Assembly: GCA_910579515.1 (NCBI GenBank)
Contig: CAJTUV010000030.1
Coordinates: 1 to 41,469 of the forward strand
Direction: 5' to 3'
DNA: 41,469 bases
Source: an uncultured Hungatella sp.
GTDB taxonomy: Bacteria; Bacillota; Clostridia; Lachnospirales; Lachnospiraceae
The position numbers were made by a program, and so were the translations under genes. The notes under the pieces were generated by a model that was not told where the DNA came from, searched no databases, and saw nothing but the letters and a program-made list of their open reading frames with translations. This document shows, one piece after another, positions 27,802-35,373 of the stretch (the first letter of the stretch is position 1; every line of letters begins with the position of its first letter).

Positions 27802-27830
27802 TTTACAAAACAAAATAATTCTGCTATGAT
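27802..27830 (+). promoter_or_regulatory. internal promoter ahead of malQ
   Basis: TTTACA (27802-27807), 17-bp spacer, TATGAT (27825-27830) with an upstream TG giving an extended -10. It could transcribe malQ and the regulator independently of the main operon promoter. No copy of the 12-bp operator repeat is present here. Confidence 0.6.
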
Positions 27831-27879
27831 TGTTATAAATTAAGAAACTTGAGTGGATAGGAAAAAGGAGGGCCTGGGC

Positions 27880-29391
27880 ATGAGAGAATGTGGAATTTTA
27901 TTGCCCATTGCCAGTCTTCCGTCGAAGTATGGGATTGGCACATTTTCAAGAGAAGCATTTGATTTTATAGATGAATTAAAAGAGGCAGGACAGAATTACT
28001 GGCAGATTCTGCCTCTCGGCCCTACTGGGTACGGAGACTCCCCATATCAGTCATTCTCTGCTTTTGCAGGAAACCCATACTTCATTGATTTAGAGCAGTT
28101 GATGAGAGCGGGGCTTTTGACACAAAAGGAGTGTGAAGAGGCAGATCAGGGACAGGATGAGAGAACTATTAATTATGAAGCCATCTATAACAGCCGTTTT
28201 GTAGTGCTTCGGAAAGCATATGAACGCTGGAAGAAAAAGATGGGAGAGAAAAAGAAGGATATTTCGAAATTCCTGGAAAAGGGACTGTGTGAGGAAACCA
28301 GGGAATATTGTTTCTATGCAGCAGTAAAAAAGTCTTTTGGAGAAAAGAATTGGTCCGAGTGGGATGAAGATATTAAACAGCGGAAAGAACTGGCTGTAAA
28401 GAAGTACCAAAAGGAGCTGGCTGACGACATTCAGTTTTATGAGTTTCAGCAGATCATGTTTAAAAAGCAGTGGAGCCAGTTAAAACAATACGCTCATATG
28501 CAGGGGATACGGATTATTGGCGATATTCCGATCTACGTGGCGTTTGACAGTGCGGACAGTTGGTGTCATCCAGAACTGTTTCAGTTTGATGAGAAGTGCC
28601 GCCCCATTTCCGTAGCAGGTTGTCCGCCAGACGGTTTTTCCGCTACAGGACAGTTATGGGGAAATCCATTATACCGTTGGGACTATCATGAGGAGACAGG
28701 ATTTGCTTGGTGGATGCGGCGTATGGAGTTTTGTTTTGATTTATATGACGTGGTTCGGGTAGACCATTTCAGAGGCTTTGACGAATATTATTCCATTCCG
28801 GCTGGAGAGCCTACGGCTATGCATGGAGCATGGAAGAAAGGGCCGGGGATCTCTATCTTTAAAAAGATGAAGGAGACCTTTGGCAATGTGGATATCATTG
28901 CAGAGGATTTGGGATTTTTGACCCCAAGTGTGTTAAAGTTGTTGGAAGATACCGGATTTCCGGGGATGAAGGTGCTGCAGTTTGCTTTTGATTCCAGGGA
29001 AGCCAGTAATTATCTGCCCTATTTTTATCCGCATAATTGTGTGGTCTACACAGGGACTCACGATAATGATACGATAAAGAGCTGGTTTCAGGAATTGTCC
29101 CCAGCGGATAGAAAGCTGGCAGTTAATTATATGAATAATGCAGATTCTTCAGAGAAAGAATTGCCATGGGATTTTATCCGTCTGGCCTTAGCGAGCGTGG
29201 CAGATTTGGCGGTGATTCCGATTCAAGACTATTTGGGCCTTGGCGGTGAGGCCAGAATTAACCTGCCGTCTACATTAGGCGGAAACTGGACATGGAGAAT
29301 GAAAAAAGGAGAGTTTACAAAAGAAATTAGAAAACGGTGCCGCGAGATGAATCGGTTGTACGGAAGAGGAAAGAGACCATGGACAGCATAA
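27880..29391 (+). CDS. malQ: 4-alpha-glucanotransferase (amylomaltase, GH77)
   Basis: Cytosolic disproportionating enzyme that transfers alpha-1,4-glucan segments between maltodextrins, releasing glucose and longer chains. I start it at the ATG at 27880 (503 residues), because AAAGGAGGG lies 8 nt upstream and MRECGILLPIASLPSKYGIG is the normal family N-terminus. The longer GTG-initiated frame from 27853 would contain the ribosome site. GH77 hallmarks are present: GPTGYGDSPYQSFSAFAGNP, IIGDIPIYVA, VVRVDHFRGF (nucleophile Asp), IIAEDLGFLTP (acid/base Glu region) and YTGTHDNDT. It completes the maltodextrin uptake and breakdown locus and could also serve glycogen turnover with GlgB. Its end overlaps the next gene by 13 nt. 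Confidence 0.95.
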   Translation: MRECGILLPIASLPSKYGIGTFSREAFDFIDELKEAGQNYWQILPLGPTGYGDSPYQSFSAFAGNPYFIDLEQLMRAGLLTQKECEEADQGQDERTINYEAIYNSRFVVLRKAYERWKKKMGEKKKDISKFLEKGLCEETREYCFYAAVKKSFGEKNWSEWDEDIKQRKELAVKKYQKELADDIQFYEFQQIMFKKQWSQLKQYAHMQGIRIIGDIPIYVAFDSADSWCHPELFQFDEKCRPISVAGCPPDGFSATGQLWGNPLYRWDYHEETGFAWWMRRMEFCFDLYDVVRVDHFRGFDEYYSIPAGEPTAMHGAWKKGPGISIFKKMKETFGNVDIIAEDLGFLTPSVLKLLEDTGFPGMKVLQFAFDSREASNYLPYFYPHNCVVYTGTHDNDTIKSWFQELSPADRKLAVNYMNNADSSEKELPWDFIRLALASVADLAVIPIQDYLGLGGEARINLPSTLGGNWTWRMKKGEFTKEIRKRCREMNRLYGRGKRPWTA

Positions 29392-30410
29392 CCATTAAGG
29401 ACGTGGCCAGAATTTGCGGAGTGGGGGTCAGCACAGTCTCCAGAGCGATTAATAACCATCCAGATATTAATGAAGAGACCAAGAATATGATTCTTCAGGT
29501 TATTAAGGAAAATAATTACATTCCTAATAACAGCGCCAGAAATTTGAAACGTTCTGTTTCCAGAACCATTATCGTTTTGATAAAGGGAATTGACAATCCG
29601 TTTTTTAGCGGTATGATAAAGATTTTTGCAGAAGAAATACAGAAGAAGCGATATTCCTTTCTCCTTCATCGGGTGGATGAGGGTGAGGATGAGGTAGATG
29701 TAGCCATAGAAATGATGAAGGAGAAAAAACCCAAGGGGATTATCTTTTTAGGCGGTTTTTTTTCCCATAGCAGGAAAAAATTAGAGCAGTTAGAGATACC
29801 CTTTGTGCTCTCCACCATTGCGATTACAGATCAGATTGAGGCGGCGGGATTTTCCAGCGTTTCTGTGGACGACGTTCAGGAAAGCTATAAGATCGTCAGC
29901 TATTTGTGCCAGCAGGGGCATAAAAAAATAGGAATTCTGGCAGCAGGACAAGAGGACGAGAGTATTGGAAAATTACGTTTAGAAGGGTATAAAAAGGCTC
30001 TTTTGGCCTATGGAATCACGCCTGACCCTTCTTGGTGTTTCTATAGCGATGACGGCGTTGCGTGTTATACCATAGAGAATGGATATCGTCAGATGAAGAA
30101 GGTTTTGGAATCTGGACAGGATTTCACCGCTCTTTTTGCTATTTCTGACAGTATTGCCATAGGCGCTTGTAAGGCTGTGTTTGATGCAGGAAAAACGGTG
30201 CCAGAAGATTATTCGATTGCAGGGTTTGACGGCCTCGATATGGCCCATTACTATAATCCTGCCATTACCACGATTCGTCAGCCGGTGGAGGAAATGGCCC
30301 ATGCTACCATTAAGATTTTGTTTGACATTATTAGAGATAAGGCTCAAAATCAGCAAAAGGTCTTTAAAGGTCAGTTGATAGAAGGGCAGTCTACAAAAAC
30401 AAGAAAATAA
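29379..30410 (+). CDS. LacI-family transcriptional regulator, MalR-like
   Basis: DNA-binding repressor with the classic LacI headpiece, IKDVARICGVGVSTVSRAINN (about residues 5-25), and a periplasmic-binding-protein-like effector domain to residue 343. I start it at MDSITIKDV (29379), with AGAGGA 8 nt upstream. A longer in-frame start at 29337 lies inside malQ and adds an unsupported basic extension. It overlaps malQ by 13 nt, so the two are coupled. The likely target is the palindrome cluster at 24526-24566. The effector is probably a maltodextrin, which is inferred from context. Confidence 0.9.
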   Translation: MDSITIKDVARICGVGVSTVSRAINNHPDINEETKNMILQVIKENNYIPNNSARNLKRSVSRTIIVLIKGIDNPFFSGMIKIFAEEIQKKRYSFLLHRVDEGEDEVDVAIEMMKEKKPKGIIFLGGFFSHSRKKLEQLEIPFVLSTIAITDQIEAAGFSSVSVDDVQESYKIVSYLCQQGHKKIGILAAGQEDESIGKLRLEGYKKALLAYGITPDPSWCFYSDDGVACYTIENGYRQMKKVLESGQDFTALFAISDSIAIGACKAVFDAGKTVPEDYSIAGFDGLDMAHYYNPAITTIRQPVEEMAHATIKILFDIIRDKAQNQQKVFKGQLIEGQSTKTRK

Positions 30411-30420
30411 AAATTTATGG

Positions 30421-30457
30421 ATTCCCTGGTCACAGATGTGTGGCTGGGGATTTTTAT
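30421..30457 (+). terminator. terminator of the maltodextrin locus
   Basis: ATTCCCTGGTCACA pairs with TGTGGCTGGGGAT around a short loop, followed by TTTTTAT. It separates the locus from the next promoter, which begins 3 bp later. Confidence 0.85.
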
Positions 30458-30459
30458 AG

Positions 30460-30488
30460 TTGACAAGTGAAAGAAAATTTGGTATCTT
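30460..30488 (+). promoter_or_regulatory. promoter of the zinc-ribbon gene
   Basis: TTGACA (30460-30465), 17-bp spacer, TATCTT (30483-30488). A near-consensus promoter placed directly after the upstream terminator. Confidence 0.75.
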
Positions 30489-30529
30489 CTTATCAGAACA
30501 TACGTTCTTGTTGGAGGAGGAGAAAAATT

Positions 30530-30700
30530 ATGGAGAAAACAGTGTATTGTCCGGTCTGCCATCAGCGTTTATTTGACGTTGGCCAGCCTTCTAGGGGCCA
30601 GATTATGATTAAGTGTCCCAGATGTAGACAGATTCAACAGATTGATCTATATAGCTTGAAAAGCGAACAAGATGAAAGTATCAGACAGATGACTACCTAG
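30530..30700 (+). CDS. small zinc-ribbon protein
   Basis: A 56-residue protein with Cys7-x2-Cys10 and Cys29-x2-Cys32, the four ligands of a zinc ribbon, followed by QIQQIDLYSL. The layout resembles the Com/KTR-type small zinc-ribbon proteins found in phages and conjugative transposons, some of which bind nucleic acid. The start at 30530 is set by GGAGGAGG 9 nt upstream; a longer frame from 30467 has no ribosome site. It has its own promoter and a terminator after it. Function unknown, but placement just ahead of a sigma-like gene suggests a regulatory role. Confidence 0.65.
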   Translation: MEKTVYCPVCHQRLFDVGQPSRGQIMIKCPRCRQIQQIDLYSLKSEQDESIRQMTT

Positions 30701-30741
30701 CAGCGGAATTAGGAGAGGTTTCCAGATTACCAAATAGCAGG

Positions 30742-30788
30742 AGGCATTCTCTGTACAGACAGTACAGAGGGTGTCTCTTATTTTTATT
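30742..30788 (+). terminator. terminator after the zinc-ribbon gene
   Basis: CTCTGTAC (30749-30756) and GTACAGAG (30762-30769) form a perfect 8-bp stem. G-U pairs extend it to about 15 bp, and TTATTTTTATTT follows. The next gene starts 25 nt after it, so it may act as an attenuator for the genes downstream. Confidence 0.85.
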
Positions 30789-30812
30789 TAAAAATAGGTG
30801 AAAGGGGCATTT

Positions 30813-31241
30813 ATGGATTACTATATTAAGATAGATCACGAAAAGGTTCCGGTATCGGAAGATGTTTATAAGGAATGGTGCCGTGGAGAGAGGAAAGAGC
30901 GGTATTTCAGAGAAGGGGATATTTCTAATGGCGTGTTTTCCTATGACGCCCTGGATACAGAGGAGATGAACGGAAGCGACTTGTTTACAAATCCGTTTCA
31001 GGTCTCTACTGAGGCGGCGGCAGAATGGGAAATTATGACAGAATGGCTTCCAACAGCGATTGAGAGTTTATCTGCGGAGGAGAAAAGGCTTTTGCTTCGT
31101 CTTTATGTATATGATGAGTCTCTCCGCCAGATTTCTAGTAACGAAAGGATACCCGTGACCACATTACAATACAGGCATAAAAAAATTTTGAAGAAATTAA
31201 AAAATAAATTCGAACATATGTTTTTCTCGACGGATAAATAG
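30813..31241 (+). CDS. sigma-70 region 4-like DNA-binding protein
   Basis: A 142-residue protein. Residues 80-135 have the pattern of a sigma region 4 helix-turn-helix: IESLSAEEKRLLLRLYVYDESLRQIS, then IPVTTLQYRHKKILKKLK. The N-terminal half lacks region 2, so it is not a complete ECF sigma factor. Similar small proteins occur beside zinc-ribbon genes in Tn916-like elements and as stand-alone regulators. I start at the ATG at 30813, with AAAGGGG 5 nt upstream; the longer GTG frame at 30798 would contain that site. It lies 42 nt upstream of sipW and probably regulates or co-regulates the sipW/TasA-type pair. This last point is inference. Confidence 0.65.
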   Translation: MDYYIKIDHEKVPVSEDVYKEWCRGERKERYFREGDISNGVFSYDALDTEEMNGSDLFTNPFQVSTEAAAEWEIMTEWLPTAIESLSAEEKRLLLRLYVYDESLRQISSNERIPVTTLQYRHKKILKKLKNKFEHMFFSTDK

Positions 31242-31253
31242 TGTAACGTTACA
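31242..31253 (+). promoter_or_regulatory. 12-bp palindrome ahead of sipW
   Basis: TGTAACGTTACA is a perfect palindrome 31 bp before the sipW start. Its 10-bp core GTAACGTTAC is identical to the core of the maltodextrin operator at 24529-24538. It could be a LacI-family binding site. Confidence 0.5.
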
Positions 31254-31283
31254 AAACAGACACAGAGAAAGGAAGGAAATACC

Positions 31284-31805
31284 ATGAAGCGATTTTTTTC
31301 TGGAACCAAATATGTGGCTGCAATTATGATTCATTCACTTCTGATTCTGTCCGTTTTGTTGGCAGCGATTCTGTTTCTGCCCAAAATGCGGGGTGTTCAG
31401 GTGTATACGGTATTAAGCAGCAGCATGGAGCCTGTATTGCCTGTGGGGAGCATTATTTATGTTACTCCCTGTAAAGAGGCTTTTGACATTCAGAAGCAGG
31501 ATATTATTGCTTACGAAGCAAAGACCACTTTGGTAGTCCATCGGGTGATGGAAGCGGATTGGGAAAAAGAGGTTTTTGTGACAAAGGGAGACAATAACAA
31601 AGTGGAGGATGCTTCGCCTGTAGAGTTTAAAGATGTTGTGGGAAAAGTAAATTACCACATTCCATGGGTGGGATATGGGCTGATGATGGTTCAGAGAAAA
31701 GAGTTTCGGTATGTACTTCTGGTGCTGGCAGGCATTGTGCTGGTACTGAATCTGTCAAATGAAAAAAGGAGGAAACATGAACAAGAAGATCGCAAACAGA
31801 ATTAA
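31284..31805 (+). CDS. sipW: SipW-type (ER-type) signal peptidase I
   Basis: Signal peptidase of the ER/SipW class, which processes a small set of substrates such as TasA and CalY. The 173-residue protein has an N-terminal membrane helix (about 11-33), the nucleophile Ser47 in SSSMEP, His86 in VVHRV where bacterial enzymes have Lys, and the acidic KGDNN/ED region (Asp103, Asp109). A second helix (about 141-157) precedes a charged tail. The Ser-His arrangement separates it clearly from the Lys-type LepB at 1540. AAAGGAAGG supports the start. Its 3' end overlaps the TasA-type gene by 29 nt, the normal pairing of enzyme and substrate. Confidence 0.93.
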   Translation: MKRFFSGTKYVAAIMIHSLLILSVLLAAILFLPKMRGVQVYTVLSSSMEPVLPVGSIIYVTPCKEAFDIQKQDIIAYEAKTTLVVHRVMEADWEKEVFVTKGDNNKVEDASPVEFKDVVGKVNYHIPWVGYGLMMVQRKEFRYVLLVLAGIVLVLNLSNEKRRKHEQEDRKQN

Positions 31806-32526
31806 AATTCTTGTCGTCGTCGGCATACTGGCAGTTCTGAGTGTGGGCGGTATCCGAGCGTATATGACCGACCATGAAACAGCGGCGAATGAATTTACCA
31901 TTGGTAAAGTGGATTTTAACTTGTACGAGACCAGTTGGGACGGAGAACTGCCTGATGGGACTTACATCGCCACCGCTGCCAATGCTTTGGGGAAAAATCA
32001 GGCGAAAAATCTTTATTCCGGTCAGGTAATTCCCAAAGACCCTGCTATAAAAAATAACAGTAAAAACGACGCCTATGTGAGAATGGAAGTTAGGATTCCG
32101 GTAGCGGAAGTGGTCGCCGCAGATAGGTACGGAAATATTTTAAATAACGGCGAACCGATTGAGACTGAGCTGTTCAGCTATGTGGAGAATACAGGGACAG
32201 GAATGAGACAGGTTCCCGGCTCTCCAAGAGTGGAATATGCCACGCCGTCCACTCCGGGAATCGCCACACCTTCCACTGCTCAGAGAGTATACCATGTGTA
32301 TGAATATGAATACACCGGAGGAGGAAGCACAGAGATTCCCCTTCCGGCAGGACAGGACATTTTGCCTCTGTTCAATGAGGTAATATTTGCCAATATTGTG
32401 GATGGCGAGGTAGAAGCCGAGACAGAATTTATCCATGTCAGCTTTAAGGCTATTCAGTCTGGAGGCTTTGATTCACCAGAAGAAGCGTGGGATGCCTATG
32501 CAAGGCAGAATCCAAAGCGCGAATAG
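31777..32526 (+). CDS. TasA/CalY-type SipW-dependent secreted protein
   Basis: Probable substrate of the SipW peptidase. It is 249 residues. The signal segment is KILVVVGILAVLSVGGIRA, followed by AYMTDHETAANEFTIGKVDFNLY, the typical SipW-dependent cleavage region and first strand of TasA/CalY-type camelysin proteins. The mature domain is beta-rich with a Pro/Thr/Ser stretch (ATPSTPGIATPST) as an insertion near residue 145. I start at the ATG at 31777, with AAAAGGAGG 4 nt upstream. Family members form biofilm fibres or act as surface proteases; which applies here cannot be seen. No second TasA-type gene is present. Confidence 0.85.
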   Translation: MNKKIANRIKILVVVGILAVLSVGGIRAYMTDHETAANEFTIGKVDFNLYETSWDGELPDGTYIATAANALGKNQAKNLYSGQVIPKDPAIKNNSKNDAYVRMEVRIPVAEVVAADRYGNILNNGEPIETELFSYVENTGTGMRQVPGSPRVEYATPSTPGIATPSTAQRVYHVYEYEYTGGGSTEIPLPAGQDILPLFNEVIFANIVDGEVEAETEFIHVSFKAIQSGGFDSPEEAWDAYARQNPKRE

Positions 32527-32529
32527 CGG

Positions 32530-33225
32530 CTACTGAATCAGAACCTGATCCGCTGAAGCTGCTACGCTGCCATCCGCCTCTGTGCCTTTAATCACAGAAA
32601 AACTGGGAAGATATTCATTTCCAGATAAATCTTTAATGGACACAGTTAAACCACTTGGGTCCAGTTCAAAAACAACCACTCCATTTTCCTTATCAATAGA
32701 AAGAGGCGAAACAGTCTCTCCGGTGGCTGTGGTGGCGTAGAGATTTGCATAATCAATGCCGGACTGGGTATCTTTTACAGTGAGAGTAAGAATTCCTTCA
32801 TCTGCTGAATAAGAAACCAGCTCCGGCGCTCCATCATCCAGAATATTGATAACCTCATATTCAGAGAGAGACATGCCGTTAAAATTTTTCATATAGATAT
32901 CCAAAATTCCGTTGTTGGTAATGGTAGCCTGATACGTCCGTTTACCTGTGCGAACTAAATCCAGGGGTTCGGCATTCATCGTAATCGTTACCTCTTTTAA
33001 TGGAAGATAGGACTTGATAGAAAAAGTTACTACCGTAGAGCGGTAATCGTTGGTCTGCCCAATGGATACTTCATATTTAGGTCTCACAGTGGCAAGAAAA
33101 AAAATCAGGGCATTAATCACAATAAATGGCAATATATAAAATACAAGCAGTTTTATAATCTCAGAATCCATGATAGAATAATTTTTATGCATGGCTGATT
33201 TACGATACATAGTCCGTTGACTCAT
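32530..33225 (-). CDS. membrane-anchored extracellular protein of unknown function
   Basis: A 231-residue protein: a basic cytosolic N-terminus, one membrane helix (about residues 28-46) and a beta-rich extracellular part. The part after residue 120 (DDGAPELVSYSADEGILTLTVKDTQSGIDYANLYA) resembles bacterial Ig-like/invasin-type modules. The start is the ATG at 33225, because GGAGGAGG lies just before it and inside a longer frame that begins at 33240. It converges on the TasA-type gene with only 3 bp between stops and has its own promoter. I do not recognise a specific family. Confidence 0.7.
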   Translation of the reverse strand: MSQRTMYRKSAMHKNYSIMDSEIIKLLVFYILPFIVINALIFFLATVRPKYEVSIGQTNDYRSTVVTFSIKSYLPLKEVTITMNAEPLDLVRTGKRTYQATITNNGILDIYMKNFNGMSLSEYEVINILDDGAPELVSYSADEGILTLTVKDTQSGIDYANLYATTATGETVSPLSIDKENGVVVFELDPSGLTVSIKDLSGNEYLPSFSVIKGTEADGSVAASADQVLIQ

Positions 33226-33258
33226 GATATCCTCCTCCATCTATAATCGTATTTACTT

Positions 33259-33287
33259 AGCATATCAAAAAAAATCACTTCTTACAA
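33259..33287 (-). promoter_or_regulatory. promoter of the membrane-anchored protein gene
   Basis: On the minus strand, TTGTAA (plus 33282-33287) and TATGCT (plus 33259-33264) are 17 bp apart, about 35 nt before the start codon. Confidence 0.6.
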
Positions 33288-33314
33288 GTTTATCTTCTAA
33301 ATTACCAAAAGTTG

Positions 33315-33323
33315 TGCTATGAT
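33315..33323 (+). promoter_or_regulatory. extended -10 promoter of the HD hydrolase gene
   Basis: TGCTATGAT matches the extended -10 form TGnTATnnT. No strong -35 is visible. It lies 45 bp before the start codon and is divergent from the neighbouring minus-strand promoter. Confidence 0.5.
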
Positions 33324-33367
33324 AAATTTGGAACTGTTGGAATCGAATTGAAAAGAGAGGTCTCTCT

Positions 33368-33919
33368 ATGATTCAAAAAGCCGCAAAATTTGCTACAAAA
33401 GCTCATGAGGGCGCAGTCCGTAAAGGAAGCCATCTTCCATATATTGTTCATCCTATGGAGGTAGGGATGATTGTTTCGCTTATGACCAAAGATTCGGAAG
33501 TCATAGCGGCCGCATATTTACATGACGTCATAGAAGATGCGGGAGTTACTTATGAGGAATTGAGAAAACAGTTTGGAGACAGAGTGGCTCAGTTGGTTCA
33601 GGGCGAAAGTGAAGATAAATCAAAAACCTGGAAAGAAAGGAAACAGGCTACCATCGATCATATGAAATATGCAAAAAAGGAAGAGAGATTAATCGCTTTT
33701 GCCGATAAATTAAGCAATCTGAGGAGTACAGCGAAGGACTATCTGGTTATGGGAGACGAAATTTGGCAGAAGTTTCACGAAAAAGACAAGAGGATGCATA
33801 AATGGTATTATGGATGCTTAAAAGACGCATTTCAGACGTTTGAGGGACACCCGTTTTATGAAGAGTACTGTCTTTTATGGGATTTTGTTTTTGAAGAAAA
33901 GAGGACCATAAAAAATTAG
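33368..33919 (+). CDS. HD-domain (p)ppGpp hydrolase, Mesh1-like small alarmone hydrolase
   Basis: A 183-residue single-domain HD hydrolase. The motifs are HPMEV (His28), YLHDVIEDAG (His52-Asp53, Glu56-Asp57) and FADKLSNLRS (Asp113, Asn117), the metal-binding and catalytic set of RelA/SpoT-type hydrolase domains. There is no synthetase, TGS or ACT domain, and the length is that of small alarmone hydrolases (SAH/Mesh1). It probably lowers (p)ppGpp; activity on other nucleotides is possible. The start follows AGAGAGG. The MATE exporter follows after 20 nt and may share the transcript. Confidence 0.85.
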   Translation: MIQKAAKFATKAHEGAVRKGSHLPYIVHPMEVGMIVSLMTKDSEVIAAAYLHDVIEDAGVTYEELRKQFGDRVAQLVQGESEDKSKTWKERKQATIDHMKYAKKEERLIAFADKLSNLRSTAKDYLVMGDEIWQKFHEKDKRMHKWYYGCLKDAFQTFEGHPFYEEYCLLWDFVFEEKRTIKN

Positions 33920-33939
33920 GGAGATGAAGGATTCATAAG

Positions 33940-35265
33940 ATGTTTACGAGACGAGATCTGGTAAGACTGCTGGTTCCGCTGATGATAGAACAGATTTTAG
34001 CTGTTCTGGTGGGCATGGCGGATGTGGTTATGGTGGCTGTGGTAGGGGAAGCGGCTGTTTCGGGCGTGTCTCTGGTGGACGCCATCAGTATTTTAGTTAT
34101 TCAGATGCTGGCCGCACTGGCTACAGGAGGTTCTGTGGTATGTGCACAGTACATTGGCAGAAAGGATGAGGAAAAGGCGTGTCAGGCTGCTGGACAGCTT
34201 CTTCTGGTTACGACGCTGGTGTCTGCCACTGTGACAGCAGCAGCTCTTGGCGGAAACAGACACCTGATTCGTCTGATATTTGGCAGAGTAGAGCCTGTGG
34301 TTATGGAGAATGCAGTTACCTATTTCTTTTTGTCCGCATTGTCCTACCCATTTTTGGCAGTGTATAACTCCTGTGCCGCTTTATATCGGGCTATGGGAAA
34401 TTCGAAGATTTCTATGTATGCTTCTTTTGCCATGAACATACTAAATATTATCGGCAATGCCGTCTGCATTTTAGGACTTCACATGGGAGTGGAGGGAGTG
34501 GGGATCCCAACATTGCTTTCCAGGGCATTTGCAGCTATTTTGATGCTGATTCTCATTCAGCAGCCTAAAAATGTAGTGCGGATTCAAGATCTTAGAAGTC
34601 TGCGATTTGAAAAGAATATGGTTCGAAGCATTTTAAATGTAGGGATTCCTAATGGGATGGAGAATACCATGTTTCAGTTTGGAAAGCTGTTTCTTCAGAG
34701 CTTGGTATCCTCTCTGGGGACTGTAGCGATTGCCAGCTATGCAGTATCTTGTAACCTTGTGACCTTTGAATATCTGCCAGGCAATGCCATTGGCCTTGGA
34801 ATCATAACGATTGTGGGACAGTGTATTGGCGCAGGGGAATGGGAACAGGCTAAAAGTTATACAAAGAAGCTGATTATGATGAACTATATTCTGCTTCTTT
34901 TTGTCTGTACAGTGATGATTCTTTTCAGGCACCAGGTGGTAGGGATTTATAACTTGTCGTTGGAAGCTTCCGCCACTGCAGCCGATATGCTCTTTATGCA
35001 CAGCCTTGCAATGGTGATGTGGCCCTTGGCCTTTGTAATTCCTTATGCGTTGCGGGCCAGTTTTGATGCATCATTTACCATGTATGTTTCTGTTGCTTCT
35101 ATGTGGGCTTTCCGCATAGGATTCGGCTATCTGTTCGTGGTGGTGTTAAAGCAGGGAGTCTTGGGAGTGTGGTATGGAATGTTTATCGACTGGGCTTTTC
35201 GAGCAGTGGTGTTTCGGCAGCGTCTTCGCAGATTTGGGTGGAAGAAAGGAATGGTCAATGCATAG
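33940..35265 (+). CDS. MATE-family efflux transporter
   Basis: A 441-residue polytopic protein of the multidrug and toxin extrusion family, about 12 helices. Evidence includes the N-terminal LVRLLVPLMIEQILAVLVGMADVVMVAVVGEAAVSGVSL repeat typical of NorM/DinF-like proteins, the loop YIGRKDEEKA and an internal second half with NVGIPNGMENTMFQFG. It exports cationic compounds by exchange with Na+ or H+, with the actual substrate unknown. GAAGG lies 9 nt upstream of the start. It follows the HD hydrolase by 20 nt. Confidence 0.93.
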   Translation: MFTRRDLVRLLVPLMIEQILAVLVGMADVVMVAVVGEAAVSGVSLVDAISILVIQMLAALATGGSVVCAQYIGRKDEEKACQAAGQLLLVTTLVSATVTAAALGGNRHLIRLIFGRVEPVVMENAVTYFFLSALSYPFLAVYNSCAALYRAMGNSKISMYASFAMNILNIIGNAVCILGLHMGVEGVGIPTLLSRAFAAILMLILIQQPKNVVRIQDLRSLRFEKNMVRSILNVGIPNGMENTMFQFGKLFLQSLVSSLGTVAIASYAVSCNLVTFEYLPGNAIGLGIITIVGQCIGAGEWEQAKSYTKKLIMMNYILLLFVCTVMILFRHQVVGIYNLSLEASATAADMLFMHSLAMVMWPLAFVIPYALRASFDASFTMYVSVASMWAFRIGFGYLFVVVLKQGVLGVWYGMFIDWAFRAVVFRQRLRRFGWKKGMVNA

Positions 35266-35296
35266 TATAGAAAAGGGAGAGGAATACTTTTCGGGC

Positions 35297-35325
35297 TTGC
35301 TTTCCCTTATAAGTTGTGCTAGTAT
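35297..35325 (+). promoter_or_regulatory. promoter of the His-rich protein gene
   Basis: TTGCTT (35297-35302), 17-bp spacer, TAGTAT (35320-35325). Placed about 50 bp before the start codon at 35374. Confidence 0.6.
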
Positions 35326-35373
35326 GGGAATTGAGAAAGATGCAGGTTTATGCAGAGAGGAGGAGGAATTCCT

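Noticed and set aside
27853..27879. Longer GTG-initiated MalQ
   Set aside because: The extension contains the AAAGGAGG ribosome site, and the family N-terminus begins at the ATG at 27880.
29337..29378. Longer LacI-family protein start
   Set aside because: The added residues are encoded within malQ, precede the normal LacI N-terminus, and have no ribosome site, while AGAGGA precedes 29379.
30530..31241. Zinc-ribbon and sigma-like genes as part of an integrated conjugative element
   Set aside because: Both types occur in such elements, but no integrase, relaxase, excisionase or attachment repeats are in the window, and flanking genes are ordinary chromosomal genes.
31242..31253. Palindrome ahead of sipW as a CcpA cre site
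   Set aside because: TGTAACGTTACA is 12 bp, whereas cre sites are 14 bp with one extra base on each side of the central CG. The half-site fits the local maltodextrin operator better.
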